Shown piece after piece: positions 43,676 through 53,123 of a stretch of 64,000 bases of DNA. Where the stretch lies: contig DWZO01000043.1 in the NCBI GenBank assembly GCA_019117525.1, positions 1 through 64,000 on the forward strand, given 5' to 3'. The position numbers were made by a program, and so were the translations under genes. The DNA comes from Allocoprobacillus merdigallinarum (GTDB lineage Bacteria > Bacillota_I > Bacilli_A > Erysipelotrichales > Coprobacillaceae). The notes beneath the pieces were generated by a model. The model ran no database searches and was not told where the DNA came from. It saw only the letters and a list, made by a program, of their open reading frames with translations. Numbering within the stretch: position 1 is the first letter of the stretch; each line of letters starts with the position of its first letter.

Positions 43676-45259
43676 TTAATGTTTTTTAAACTTATAGATG
43701 ATTTTATTAGCATAAGGAATAGAAGAGAGTTCTTCAGGGTGATCAGAATAGAAGTAGATAATAATCACGAAATAAACAATAACTCCAATACATACAGAAA
43801 GTATTAAAGGAATCAAAACTCTTCTTGTTAAAGCAAAAAATCCATAATAAACAATAGCTACAATCACACCCATTAATAGAGACGCAATAATAGGTAATAG
43901 GTAAGTTTTTCTTATGTCTTGTTTGTAATGAGTAATTTTACGTAACATTTTTTGATTGAGATAACAAACTTGTAAACCATAAAAACAATTAGCAATAACC
44001 AATGAATATAATCCTAAAGGCGTTAATAAAAGCAGAACAATTGTAATAACGATATGATAGATTAATGCAATGGCTGCATTTTTTAAAGGTGTATTGACTT
44101 GCCCTATAGCTTGTAAAATTCCATTAGTTAAAGTCGATAGGCCAAAGAAGACAACACCAGGACTACCAACAGCTAACATAATGGTAGAAATCATAACAGT
44201 CTCTTCTTGAGGGAAGAGAATACCAATGATTGGATATGCCAGAACGCTCATTCCTACGGCCGCTGGAATCAAAAGCATCATTGTCACACGAATACCAGAA
44301 CGGATATGTTCTCTTGTTTCACGATAATTCTTCAATGACCATGATGATGAAATGGCTGGGATAGAAGCCGTAGACATTGCTGAAGCTAAGGCTACAGGAA
44401 CGTTTTGTAAAACAATATATTGTCCAGAATAAACACCCCACATAGTTGCAGACTGTGGATCAGTACCAATGATAAATGAATAAATATATTGATCAATAAC
44501 GGTAATCAGATTATAAACACATGTTGCAAAAATAATCGGTGTGACAATATGGATAATCATTTTGAAAATATCTTTATAGGAATCTTCATAATCATCAGGT
44601 GTATCTTTGATAATCAGGTGATTATGATTTTTGATATACATGATAAACATGAAAATGAGTCCCACAAGAACACCAATACCAGGACCAACAGCTCCACCAG
44701 CTGCACCAGCTGCAGCCATTTCACTGCCACCCGTTTCCATGAATGGACGAACAAATAAATAAGCACAGCCAATCGCAACCACAGCATTAAAGATTTGTTC
44801 AATAATTTGAGATACTGATGTATAGAAAGTTGTCTGATGAGCTTGGAAATAGCCTCTAAAGACACCTAATAAACCAGATAAAAAGATAGTTGGACATAAG
44901 ATTCTAAGTGGTAATACAGAATGCCCTGTAACAAGCACTGGAGCTAATAGGTAAGCAATAATGGCAGCACTTCCCCCAATAATACAAATATAAATAAATG
45001 AACATTTTAAAATCTTTTGAACATTATTATATTGATGTAATGCCAGCTTTTCAGCAATAAGTTTTGAAATGGCAGTTGGAATACTATACGAAGATAAAAG
45101 TAAAATAAGAGCATAAATATTATAAGCCATAGAGTAATAACCAATACCTTCGGCAGTAATTAAAGCCGTTAATGGACTTTTATATAAAGCTCCAATAATT
45201 CTGACTAATATTCCTGCTATAGCGAGAATAGAAGCCTGTTTAACAATTGAGCGTGACAT
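43676..45259 (-). CDS. murJ: Lipid II flippase MurJ (YtgP/SpoVB-like MOP family transporter)
   Basis: A 527-residue polytopic protein with about 14 membrane segments, of the MOP exporter superfamily. The N-terminus SIVKQASILAIAGILVRIIGALYKSPLT is characteristic of the Firmicute YtgP/SpoVB branch, whose YtgP member is the lipid II flippase of vegetative cells. A central Gly/Ala-rich stretch (AAAGAAGGAVGPGIGVLVG) forms one membrane segment. Start ATG with GTGAGG upstream on the minus strand. It has its own promoter and terminator and faces the fab operon. A polysaccharide exporter role is the main alternative. Confidence 0.85.
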   Translation of the reverse strand: MSRSIVKQASILAIAGILVRIIGALYKSPLTALITAEGIGYYSMAYNIYALILLLSSYSIPTAISKLIAEKLALHQYNNVQKILKCSFIYICIIGGSAAIIAYLLAPVLVTGHSVLPLRILCPTIFLSGLLGVFRGYFQAHQTTFYTSVSQIIEQIFNAVVAIGCAYLFVRPFMETGGSEMAAAGAAGGAVGPGIGVLVGLIFMFIMYIKNHNHLIIKDTPDDYEDSYKDIFKMIIHIVTPIIFATCVYNLITVIDQYIYSFIIGTDPQSATMWGVYSGQYIVLQNVPVALASAMSTASIPAISSSWSLKNYRETREHIRSGIRVTMMLLIPAAVGMSVLAYPIIGILFPQEETVMISTIMLAVGSPGVVFFGLSTLTNGILQAIGQVNTPLKNAAIALIYHIVITIVLLLLTPLGLYSLVIANCFYGLQVCYLNQKMLRKITHYKQDIRKTYLLPIIASLLMGVIVAIVYYGFFALTRRVLIPLILSVCIGVIVYFVIIIYFYSDHPEELSSIPYANKIIYKFKKH

Positions 45260-45292
45260 GGGTAAACCTCACTTTCCAATAATTCTTTGTTT

Positions 45293-45320
45293 ATTATATC
45301 ATTAATTCGAATAATTGCAA
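45293..45320 (-). promoter_or_regulatory. Predicted promoter of murJ
   Basis: On the minus strand TTGCAA (plus 45315-45320), 16-base spacer, TATAAT (plus 45293-45298), with a TG just before the -10 giving an extended element. Confidence 0.6.
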
Positions 45321-45525
45321 AAAAACTTATGAAATTATACATAAAAAGACTTTTTTGTGGTTTTTACACATTGCTATAACAAAATATCCATAAAAAAGTG
45401 TAGATATAGATGTGAAAATGAAAAAATATAGATAATGATTGTTGAATATACGATTATAGAATGTATTGTATTCTTGGAACAGAACACATAGTCAAGTTCT
45501 TTTAAAAATAGCTAAACGATAAGTT

Positions 45526-45943
45526 GTGATTGGGGGAGTTTTATTATTTGACTATCTATTGATAATGGTCAATTATATAATTAGTTTAAATTTTATGCAG
45601 TGGGATAATAACGTTTCATATTTTAGCAGTTCAATAGAATATGAAACTTTCTTATTATATGTTGAAGTATGCCTTAAAAGTCCAAAAAGTTTATTTTTTG
45701 AAGAAAGAGAGAATATTGAATTTAAGGGGGCTGTACAGTCTTAAGTTATTGTTATCCTTTAGATCATTATAATAATCAATGAAAAAATAGAAAATGAAAA
45801 TTCAAATCATCGTTTAAACTATTGTGGGTTTTATGATAGTCGAGAAATGAAGTATATGAGATATAACTTTAAAAATATTATACAATTGATGGTCATTATA
45901 AGAATTTTAAATATCAGGATTATGAGGTTATTTATAAAAAATA
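45526..45943 (+). pseudogene. Decayed gene of unknown family between murJ and pyrF
   Basis: No intact gene fills the ~770 bases between murJ and pyrF. One open frame (45526-45744, 72 residues, ending ENIEFKGAVQS) has a GGGGGAG-like site. After its stop, protein-like stretches continue in other frames: SYCYPLDHYNN, then KIENENSNHRLNYCGFYDSREMKYMRY, then YYTIDGHYKNFKYQDYEVIYKK ending in TAG at 45941-45943, just before a strong terminator. This looks like one reading frame broken by two or more frameshifts. I cannot name the family. A short intact 72-residue gene followed by chance sequence is the alternative. Confidence 0.4.
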
Positions 45944-45948
45944 GATAT

Positions 45949-45987
45949 AATCTATAAACAAATGTGAATTTGTTTATAGATTTTTTA
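45949..45987 (+). terminator. Strong intrinsic terminator after the decayed gene
   Basis: A 14-bp stem (45949-45962 AATCTATAAACAAA with 45969-45982 TTTGTTTATAGATT), loop TGTGAA, then T residues. It insulates pyrF from upstream transcription. Confidence 0.88.
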
Positions 45988-45994
45988 TATTTTG

Positions 45995-46003
45995 TGCTAT
46001 AAT
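45995..46003 (+). promoter_or_regulatory. Extended -10 promoter of pyrFE
   Basis: TGCTATAAT: a TGn extension plus a perfect TATAAT, 28 bases before the pyrF start. The -35 region is only a weak match. No pyrimidine attenuator or PyrR-binding leader is seen. Confidence 0.6.
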
Positions 46004-46031
46004 ATATAAAAATATGTCTTGGAGGAGAATT

Positions 46032-46742
46032 ATGAGCGAGAGTAGAATTTGTATTGCTTTAGATTTTCAAACAAAAGATGAAGTGAAAGCATTTCTAGAT
46101 AAGTTTGAAGATGAAAAACTGTATGTCAAAATTGGAATGGAATTATTTTATGGCGAAGGAATTGAAATGATTAAAATGATCAAAGAAAAAGGACATAAAA
46201 TTTTTCTTGATTTAAAATTACATGATATTCCTAATACTGTAAAAAGTGCCATGAAGCAATTAGCTAAATTAGATGTTGATATGGTTAATGTTCATGCTTC
46301 AGGAAGTATTGCAATGATGAAAGCCGCTATTGAAGGTTTAAATGAAGGATCACAAGGTGGAAAGCGTCCTTTATGTATTGCTGTAACATGTTTAACATCA
46401 TTAGATCAAAAAGTTTTAGATGATGAATTATTAATTCATGAACCATTAGAAAATGTTGTTTTAAAATGGGCTCAAAATGCAAAAGAGGCTGGATTAGATG
46501 GTGTTGTGTGTTCACCATTAGAATCAAAAATTATTCATGAAAATTTAGGAATGGATTTTTTAACAGTCACACCTGGAATTAGACTTGCTAGTGATAGTGT
46601 CAATGATCAAAAACGTGTGACAACACCAGCTATGGCAAAAGAATTAACATCAAGTTATATTGTTGTGGGAAGAACAATTACAAATGCTGATGATCCAGTC
46701 GCAACATATAAAGAAGTTTATAAACAATTTCAAGGAGAGTAG
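46032..46742 (+). CDS. pyrF: Orotidine 5'-phosphate decarboxylase
   Basis: A 236-residue TIM-barrel decarboxylase forming UMP. The catalytic Lys/Asp network is in FLDLKLHDIPNTVK. Phosphate-binding VTPGIR and YIVVGRTITNADDP near the C-terminus are conserved. GGAGGAG precedes the ATG at 46032. pyrE follows after 6 bases. Confidence 0.96.
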   Translation: MSESRICIALDFQTKDEVKAFLDKFEDEKLYVKIGMELFYGEGIEMIKMIKEKGHKIFLDLKLHDIPNTVKSAMKQLAKLDVDMVNVHASGSIAMMKAAIEGLNEGSQGGKRPLCIAVTCLTSLDQKVLDDELLIHEPLENVVLKWAQNAKEAGLDGVVCSPLESKIIHENLGMDFLTVTPGIRLASDSVNDQKRVTTPAMAKELTSSYIVVGRTITNADDPVATYKEVYKQFQGE

Positions 46743-46748
46743 AGAATT

Positions 46749-47381
46749 ATGGAAAAAACAATAGCAAAAGATTTATTAGATATTCAAGCAGTCTTTTTAA
46801 GACCAAATGAGCCTTTTACTTATGCATCAGGTATTAAATCACCAATTTATTGTGATAATCGTTTGACATTATCTTATCCTGAAGTCAGAAAAGATATTGA
46901 ACAAGGATTAGCAAAACTTATTAAAGAACATTATCCATCATGTGAATGTTTAATGGGAACAGCAACTGCTGGAATTGCACATGCAGCCTTAGCGGCTGAT
47001 ATATTAGATTTACCAATGGGTTATGTACGTGGTGGTGCGAAATCACATGGGAGAAATAATCGTATTGAAGGATTAGTGAAACCAGGTATGAAAGTTGTTG
47101 TGGTTGAAGATTTAATTTCAACTGGTGGTTCATCATTGGAATGTGTTGATGCTTTAAGAGAAGCAGGATGTGAAGTTTTGGGAATGGTTGCGATCTTTAC
47201 ATATGGTTTAGCAGATTCTACAAAGAATTTTGCGTCTAAGGAATGTAGTTTCCATACATTAACAAACTACGATACATTGATTCAGGTTGCAGTGGATCAT
47301 AAATATATTGAAGCAGCTGATTTAGAAAAACTAAAAGCATGGAAAAAAGATCCTCATGATGAATCTTGGATGAATAAATAA
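46749..47381 (+). CDS. pyrE: Orotate phosphoribosyltransferase
   Basis: A 210-residue type I phosphoribosyltransferase. PRPP-binding VVVVEDLISTGGSS and the flexible catalytic loop VRGGAKSHGRNNRIEG are present. With PyrF it performs the last two steps of UMP synthesis; the other pyr genes are not in the window. AAGGAGAG lies before the ATG. Confidence 0.96.
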   Translation: MEKTIAKDLLDIQAVFLRPNEPFTYASGIKSPIYCDNRLTLSYPEVRKDIEQGLAKLIKEHYPSCECLMGTATAGIAHAALAADILDLPMGYVRGGAKSHGRNNRIEGLVKPGMKVVVVEDLISTGGSSLECVDALREAGCEVLGMVAIFTYGLADSTKNFASKECSFHTLTNYDTLIQVAVDHKYIEAADLEKLKAWKKDPHDESWMNK

Positions 47382-47398
47382 GATTATAAATATAAGAT

Positions 47399-47443
47399 AA
47401 AAAGGGGATAAAATGTAATTAAGGTTGCAATTTTCCCCTTTTT
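47399..47443 (+). terminator. Intrinsic terminator after pyrE
   Basis: AAAAAGGGGA (47399-47408) pairs with TCCCCTTTTT (47434-47443), and the interior (AAAATGTAA with TTGCAATTTT) extends the stem with a bulge. The 3' arm overlaps the next promoter. Confidence 0.85.
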
Positions 47444-47453
47444 AATGTATAAC
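47425..47453 (+). promoter_or_regulatory. Promoter of the envelope locus, embedded in the pyrE terminator
   Basis: TTGCAA (47425-47430), 17-base spacer and TATAAC (47448-47453). The -35 and spacer form the 3' half of the upstream terminator hairpin. Confidence 0.6.
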
Positions 47454-47488
47454 TATAGAGATTATACAAGTCTTTAAGGAGGATATAT

Positions 47489-48301
47489 ATGTTTAAAAGT
47501 TTGAGATATGTACTAAAAGAAAATTTTACAAACTTATATAGAATATATTCTATTTCAAAATATGAATTATTAGCAGATATGCGTGATTCAAAATTAGGAT
47601 TGTTTTGGAATTTTGCTAATCCAACTATTCAAGTTTTAACATATTGGTTAGTGTTTGGAATAATAATGACAGGAAGAACCGAACAAGATGGTGTACCATA
47701 CATATGTTGGCTGCTTGGAGGAATCGTTGTATGGTTTTATATTTCTCCTTGTATTACTAATGGATGTAATGCCATATATTCAAAAATTAATGTTATTACA
47801 AAAATGAAATTTCCTGTAAGTATATTACCTGCAACTGTAATTTTAAAAGAATTGTTTAATCATCTATGTTTAATGGTTGTTTTATTGATTTTATTTATTT
47901 TATTTGGATTTTATCCAAATATTCATTGGTTAGGTCTCATTTATTACTTATTCTGTGCCGCTATATTTTCTATATCTTTGTCTATGATTACATCAGTTTT
48001 AAATATGTTGGCCAGGGATACAAGAAAGTTAATACTGGCATGTATGAGATTACTTATGTATTTAACTCCAATTGTATGGGCCCCTTCAAAATTAGCAAAT
48101 TATAAATTATTAAAATTCTTAATGCAGTTTAATCCAATAGATTATATTGTACAGGGTTATAGAGACTGTTTCTTTTATCATCAAGGTATTGCTTCTTTTG
48201 GAATACAAATTGTTATTTTTTGGGTGATTACATTTGTGTTGCTAGTATGTGGTAGTTATATGATGTATAAATTTAAACATAAATTTATTGATTTGATTTA
48301 A
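47489..48301 (+). CDS. tagG: Wall polymer ABC transporter permease (TagG-like)
   Basis: A 270-residue ABC-2-type permease with six membrane segments. The N-terminus YELLADMRDSKLGLFWNFANPTIQVLTYWLVFG is typical of TagG and O-antigen exporters, and the conserved FNPIDYIVQGYRDCFFY motif precedes the last segment. AAGGAGG lies 7 bases before the ATG. It pairs with the ATPase 12 bases downstream to export an undecaprenyl-linked polymer, presumably the teichoic-acid-like product of the downstream genes. Confidence 0.9.
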   Translation: MFKSLRYVLKENFTNLYRIYSISKYELLADMRDSKLGLFWNFANPTIQVLTYWLVFGIIMTGRTEQDGVPYICWLLGGIVVWFYISPCITNGCNAIYSKINVITKMKFPVSILPATVILKELFNHLCLMVVLLILFILFGFYPNIHWLGLIYYLFCAAIFSISLSMITSVLNMLARDTRKLILACMRLLMYLTPIVWAPSKLANYKLLKFLMQFNPIDYIVQGYRDCFFYHQGIASFGIQIVIFWVITFVLLVCGSYMMYKFKHKFIDLI

Positions 48302-48313
48302 GTGAGGTAAATC

Positions 48314-49126
48314 ATGGAAAAAGAATATGCAATAGAGTTTAAACATGTTTCGAAAATATATAGTTTAAAATCAAAAGATAAAAAGAATTCAAATGGTAAA
48401 AGATTTTATGCTTTAAAAGATATTAGCTTTAAGATACCACAAGGAGAGGTTGTAGGTATTCTGGGTACTAATGGTTCTGGAAAATCAACTATGTCAGTTA
48501 TTTTAGCTGGTATTAGTGAAATAGATGAAGGTGAAATGATTGTTAATGGTGAGCAATCTTTAATTGCCATTAATACAGGACTTAACCAGCAATTAACTGG
48601 TTTGGAAAATATTGAGTTAAAAGGTGCTCTATTAGGACTAACTAAAAAAAGAATAAAAGAAATTACAGAAGGCGTTATTGAATTTGCAGAGATTGGAGAT
48701 TTTTTATATCAGCCAGTTAAAAAGTATTCAAGTGGTATGAAATCAAGGCTAGGATTCTCTATTAATTTATGTTTGGATCCAGATATTTTGATTGTTGATG
48801 AGGCTTTATCAGTTGGTGATAAGGGATTTGCCCAAAAATGTATTAATAAAATGAAGGAACTTAAAACACAAGGAAAAACGATTGTCTTTATTTCACATTC
48901 ATTACCGCAGGTAAGAGATTTTTGTGATACAGCTATGTGGATTGAAGGTGGAATGCTAAAAGAATATGGCGATATCGAAGAAGTTTGTAATCATTATGCT
49001 GAATATGTTGATTATTATAATTCATTAAGCAATGCTGATAAGAAAAAAGAACGTGATGAAAAATTTGAAAAAAGATTGATACCTACTAAAAAGAAAAACA
49101 ATATCATAAGAAAACTATTTGGTTAG
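48314..49126 (+). CDS. tagH: Wall polymer ABC transporter ATP-binding protein (TagH-like)
   Basis: A 270-residue ATPase. Walker A GTNGSGKST, signature YSSGMKSRLGFSINL, Walker B ILIVDEALSVGD and switch ISHS are present. The N-terminal KHVSKIYSLKSKDKK insertion before the core is typical of teichoic acid and polysaccharide exporters. It lacks the long C-terminal extension of Bacillus TagH (about 527 residues), so it is the short form. The gene sits between the permease and the first glycerophosphotransferase gene. Confidence 0.92.
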   Translation: MEKEYAIEFKHVSKIYSLKSKDKKNSNGKRFYALKDISFKIPQGEVVGILGTNGSGKSTMSVILAGISEIDEGEMIVNGEQSLIAINTGLNQQLTGLENIELKGALLGLTKKRIKEITEGVIEFAEIGDFLYQPVKKYSSGMKSRLGFSINLCLDPDILIVDEALSVGDKGFAQKCINKMKELKTQGKTIVFISHSLPQVRDFCDTAMWIEGGMLKEYGDIEEVCNHYAEYVDYYNSLSNADKKKERDEKFEKRLIPTKKKNNIIRKLFG

Positions 49127-49143
49127 GAGGATTGACATTTTGT

Positions 49144-51591
49144 ATGAAAATTAAAAAAGGTTTTAATGCTATTTATAGAAATTTAAAGAAATTTTTAAAT
49201 AATACTTTTTTTCGTGCCAAATTTGTTTTTACAAGATATTATGAGACCAAAGAAATAGATAATCAAAGTATTTTACTACAAAGTTATTCTGGAACAAGTA
49301 TGACAGGAAATCCATATTATTTATTGGAATATTTATGTAAAAATGAAAAATATCAATCAATGATCAAATATGTGGTTTCGACTAAGAAGAACTATAAGGA
49401 TATATCACAATATATACAGAACAAAAATTTTAAAAATGTTAAAGTCATTCGTATCCATTCTCGTAAATATTGTAAAGCTTTAGCATGTTCAAAATATCTT
49501 ATAAATAATGTGGCTTTTCCAACGTATTTTATAAAAAAGGAAGGACAAGTCTATTTAAATACATGGCATGGCACACCTTTGAAAGCTTTAGGAAAAGCAA
49601 TGACAGAAGATATGCTGACAATTGGAAATGTACAAAGAAATTTTTTTATGTGTGATTATATACTTGCACCTAATCAATTTACTTTGGACATTTTGAGAAA
49701 AGATTATATGTTGGATAAGCTATATAAAGGTAAATATTTATTAAATGGATATCCAAGAAATCATATTTTTTATGATGAAGAGTTTCGTACAAAATTAAGA
49801 AATCGTCTAGAATTAGATGGAAAAAAAGTCATCGTATATATGCCTACATGGCGTGGGACTCATGCTATAAGAAATGATACAGAACAATTTTATTATATTA
49901 TGCATATGTTAATAGAATTAGATAAAAATTTAGGAAATGATTATATTGTCTATGTTAAAGAACATAACATGTCAAGTTTAAAAATAGATTTTGAACAATT
50001 TGAAAAGATCAAAGAATTCCCTAATGAATATGAGACATATGAATTTTTAAGTATTGCAGATTGTTTGATTACAGATTATTCAAGTGTCATGTTTGATTTT
50101 GCCAATACAGGCAAAAAGATTATTTTATATGCATATGATGAAGAAGAATATTTAAAAGATCGTGGAATGTATATTGATTTTCATTCTTTACCATTTGAAA
50201 AAGTGTATACATCTCGTGATCTCATTAAATCTTTAAATCAAGTGGATGAGTATAGAAATTATTTTAATGAGATAAGTGATTATATTCACTATGATCAAAT
50301 AAATACGATTCCAGATATCTTAGGATTAATGATTGAATCTCAATCATCAGAGTTGTTGAATGTCATAGATCTTAAACCAAATCCTGATCATAAACCTAAT
50401 GTGCTTATTTTTACAGGTGCTTTGTTTAAAAATGGTATTACTTCTGCATTAAAAGGTTTATTAAGTCATATTGATAAAGATAAAAGAAACTATTTTTTAA
50501 CTTTTACAAAAAATCAAGTTAATCCTAATAAAAAGACCGTTGCTGAATTAGCTCAGGATTTTGATTATATTGTAGAAAGTGGAGAAAAAAACTTTAGAAT
50601 TAATGAAGTTATTCCATCTTTTTTATATTTTAGATTTAATGTTAATACAAAATATATTCAAAAAAAGATCAAATCATTGTTTAAAAGAGAAGCACAAAGA
50701 TTATACCCAAATATGAAATTTGATTATATCATTCATTACACGGGTTATGAGAGAAAATATATGAATCTTTTTGCATGTATGGATGGTGTAAAAATGATTT
50801 ATGTACATAATAATCTTATTAAAGAGAGTGCATCGAAAGATAATATTCACTTACCTTCATTAAGAAAAAGTTATAATGAATTTGATAAAATTGTTATCAT
50901 TCGTGATTCTATGAAAGAGGAATTATTAGGTTCATTAGGAGAAAATGCTGATTCAAAAGTTTGTCTTGCGCATAATTTAAATAATTATCAAAATATTCAA
51001 AATAAGGCAACTATGGATATTGTATTTGATGAAGATACAGAATGTAATATTACTGTTGAAGAGTTAAAAGAGAATCTTTCTAATAAAAATACGATTAAAT
51101 TCATTAACATTGCACGTTTTTCAAAAGAAAAAGGTTTAGATAATTTAGTAAGGGCATTTGAAAAGTATCATCAAATGAATCCTAACAGTTATCTTACTAT
51201 TATTGGTGGATATGGACCAACTTATGAGGAAACATTAGATTTGGTTATGTCATCACCTGCTAAAGAAGCTATTGCTATTATTAAATCTATTAGTAATCCA
51301 TATCCAATATTAAATGCCTCTGATGTGTTTGTTTTATCTTCTCATTATGAAGGATTGCCAATGGTTATCATGGAAGCATTAATTTTAGATAAACCTGTTA
51401 TTTCGACGAATATTACTGGTCCAAAAGAATTTTTGGAACAGGGTTATGGATATTTAGTAGATGATAGTGTTGAGGGATTAATTGATGGAATGAAGGAGTA
51501 TGAAAAAACACAACTTACTCTATTAAAATCATTTGATTATGTAGCGTTTAATGAAACAGCTATACAAGAATTTGAAGAATTATTTAAGTAG
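49144..51591 (+). CDS. Fusion: CDP-glycerol glycerophosphotransferase (TagF-like) plus GT4 glycosyltransferase, copy 1
   Basis: An 815-residue bifunctional protein. The N-terminal half has TagF/TagB signatures: NTWHGTPLKALGK (His142), YMPTWRGTHA (about 232) and DCLITDYSSVMFDFAN (about 307). The C-terminal half (about 400-815) is a GT-B glycosyltransferase of the GT4 type with NIARFSKEKGLDNLVRAF and the EX7E motif Glu736/Glu744 in HYEGLPMVIMEAL. It would add glycerol phosphate and a sugar to a teichoic-acid-like chain. The ATG at 49144 is 13 bases after AGGAGG, slightly far; a TTG at 49132 is too close. Donor and acceptor are unknown. Confidence 0.9.
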   Translation: MKIKKGFNAIYRNLKKFLNNTFFRAKFVFTRYYETKEIDNQSILLQSYSGTSMTGNPYYLLEYLCKNEKYQSMIKYVVSTKKNYKDISQYIQNKNFKNVKVIRIHSRKYCKALACSKYLINNVAFPTYFIKKEGQVYLNTWHGTPLKALGKAMTEDMLTIGNVQRNFFMCDYILAPNQFTLDILRKDYMLDKLYKGKYLLNGYPRNHIFYDEEFRTKLRNRLELDGKKVIVYMPTWRGTHAIRNDTEQFYYIMHMLIELDKNLGNDYIVYVKEHNMSSLKIDFEQFEKIKEFPNEYETYEFLSIADCLITDYSSVMFDFANTGKKIILYAYDEEEYLKDRGMYIDFHSLPFEKVYTSRDLIKSLNQVDEYRNYFNEISDYIHYDQINTIPDILGLMIESQSSELLNVIDLKPNPDHKPNVLIFTGALFKNGITSALKGLLSHIDKDKRNYFLTFTKNQVNPNKKTVAELAQDFDYIVESGEKNFRINEVIPSFLYFRFNVNTKYIQKKIKSLFKREAQRLYPNMKFDYIIHYTGYERKYMNLFACMDGVKMIYVHNNLIKESASKDNIHLPSLRKSYNEFDKIVIIRDSMKEELLGSLGENADSKVCLAHNLNNYQNIQNKATMDIVFDEDTECNITVEELKENLSNKNTIKFINIARFSKEKGLDNLVRAFEKYHQMNPNSYLTIIGGYGPTYEETLDLVMSSPAKEAIAIIKSISNPYPILNASDVFVLSSHYEGLPMVIMEALILDKPVISTNITGPKEFLEQGYGYLVDDSVEGLIDGMKEYEKTQLTLLKSFDYVAFNETAIQEFEELFK

Positions 51592-51612
51592 AAAAAAGAG
51601 GAGTAGGGTATT

Positions 51613-52734
51613 ATGGTAGTTCGAAGGATTTTTTCAAGAGATGATACAATGATAGTAAAAGGAGTTACCTTATTATTCCTTTTATTTCACCATTGTTTTT
51701 TAAAAGGCAGATTTGAAGAATTTGGTGTCATTTTCTTTCCTTTTCCAGAAAAGTATATGGTTATCTTAGCTGCATTTTTAAAAATATGTGTAGGAATGTT
51801 TGTATTCTTAAGTGGTTATGGAATGATACGTTCTTATAATCATCGTCTAAAGAAAAATCCAAATTATACATTGAAAGAATATGTAGTAGATCGATATTTT
51901 TCATTATGGAATAAATGGTTTTTTGTTTTTCTATTTTGTCAAATCTTTTGCTTTGTTGCAAGTCGATTACAGTTTAATGTTTATGGTAAAGGAAGTTATC
52001 CAATACTATATTTTATTATTGATGCCTTAGGTTTTGCAGATTTTTTTGAAACGCCGTTGCTGATTGCTACATGGTGGTATATGAGTTTGGCATTTTGTAT
52101 CATATTGATTTTTCCATTGATTGTCGTTATTTATAAAAAAATAGGTGTCTACATTATTCCCCTAACTTTGGTGACTTATAAATTAGTATCAGAGATATAT
52201 TTCCCATTAGGAAGATGGTTATTTGCGTTTGTTTTAGGAATATATTGTGCGGATCATTTTATATTTGAAAGATTAAAACAAAAGAATATTACAAATAACG
52301 TAGCTATTAGTAAATTGATTAAATTTATTATCCTTACACTTCTCTTTATAACCTTCATTCGTTTCCGTCAAGGTAAGGGAAATTATATATATTATAGTTT
52401 TAATGATGGATTTATTCCAATGTTTGTTATTTATTATTGTTATGAATTTGTTAATGATATTAAATATCTCAATAACGTTTTAAAGTTCATAGGAGAACAT
52501 TCAATGAATATATTTTTAACGCATTCATTCATAAGAGCAACTTATTTCGAATATTGGACATACCATTTTCAATATTGGTGGCTTATTATTTTAGTACTTT
52601 TGATAGAAAGTATTTTGGTTTCTATAGTTATTGAATGGTTAATAAAAACACTGCATTATGATAAATTAATGTTATCTTTGAAAAAACGAATATTAAGCTT
52701 ATTTTCTAGAAGAAGGGAAGGAAATTTACAGTGA
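51613..52734 (+). CDS. Membrane acyltransferase (acyltransferase 3 family)
   Basis: A 373-residue protein with about ten membrane segments and the acyltransferase-3 look: an early LLFLLFHHCF with paired His in the first segment, FVFLSGYGMIRSY, RYFSLWNKWF, and a late HSMNIFLTHSF segment. Such proteins O-acetylate (or otherwise acylate) surface sugars or polyols. Position within the teichoic-acid-like locus suggests modification of that polymer. Its end overlaps tagD (GTGA). Confidence 0.82.
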   Translation: MVVRRIFSRDDTMIVKGVTLLFLLFHHCFLKGRFEEFGVIFFPFPEKYMVILAAFLKICVGMFVFLSGYGMIRSYNHRLKKNPNYTLKEYVVDRYFSLWNKWFFVFLFCQIFCFVASRLQFNVYGKGSYPILYFIIDALGFADFFETPLLIATWWYMSLAFCIILIFPLIVVIYKKIGVYIIPLTLVTYKLVSEIYFPLGRWLFAFVLGIYCADHFIFERLKQKNITNNVAISKLIKFIILTLLFITFIRFRQGKGNYIYYSFNDGFIPMFVIYYCYEFVNDIKYLNNVLKFIGEHSMNIFLTHSFIRATYFEYWTYHFQYWWLIILVLLIESILVSIVIEWLIKTLHYDKLMLSLKKRILSLFSRRREGNLQ

Positions 52735-53123
52735 AGAAAGTTATAACATATGGAACTTTTGATTTATTTCACATTGGACACCTTAACATTTTAAAACGTG
52801 CAAAAGAATTAGGAGATTATCTTATTGTAGCTGTAAGCAGCGATGCTTTTAATGAAATTAAGGGAAAAAAATGTGTTATACCTGATTATGAAAGAATGGA
52901 AATTGTAAAAGCTATACGATATGTAGATGAAGTTATTTTGGAAGAATCATGGGATCAAAAGGTTGAAGATGTAAAAAAATATAATATTGATACTTTTGTG
53001 ATGGGTGATGACTGGAAAGGACAATTTGACTTTTTGGAAAAATATTGTAATGTTGTCTATTTACCAAGAACAAAGGGAATAAGTACAACACAACTTAAAC
53101 AAGGATTGAGTCAAGTCAAATGA
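52731..53123 (+). CDS. tagD: Glycerol-3-phosphate cytidylyltransferase
   Basis: A 130-residue cytidylyltransferase, making CDP-glycerol from CTP and glycerol 3-phosphate. The HxGH motif is in TYGTFDLFHIGHLNIL; other marks are YERMEIVKAIRYVDEV, GDDWKGQFD and RTKGISTTQLK, the RTxGISTT signature. GTG start at 52731 overlapping the acyltransferase stop. It supplies the donor for the three TagF-like fusion proteins of this locus. Confidence 0.96.
   Translation: MKKVITYGTFDLFHIGHLNILKRAKELGDYLIVAVSSDAFNEIKGKKCVIPDYERMEIVKAIRYVDEVILEESWDQKVEDVKKYNIDTFVMGDDWKGQFDFLEKYCNVVYLPRTKGISTTQLKQGLSQVK

Noticed and set aside
44489..44758. Plus-strand open frame within murJ, His/Asn-rich
   Set aside because: It is antisense to a conserved membrane protein gene and has no supporting ribosome site; its composition mirrors the murJ codons.
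43676..45259. Polysaccharide repeat-unit flippase (Wzx-type) for the envelope locus
   Set aside because: The N-terminus matches the YtgP/MurJ branch, the gene is on the other strand with its own promoter, and it is separated from the envelope locus by pyrFE.
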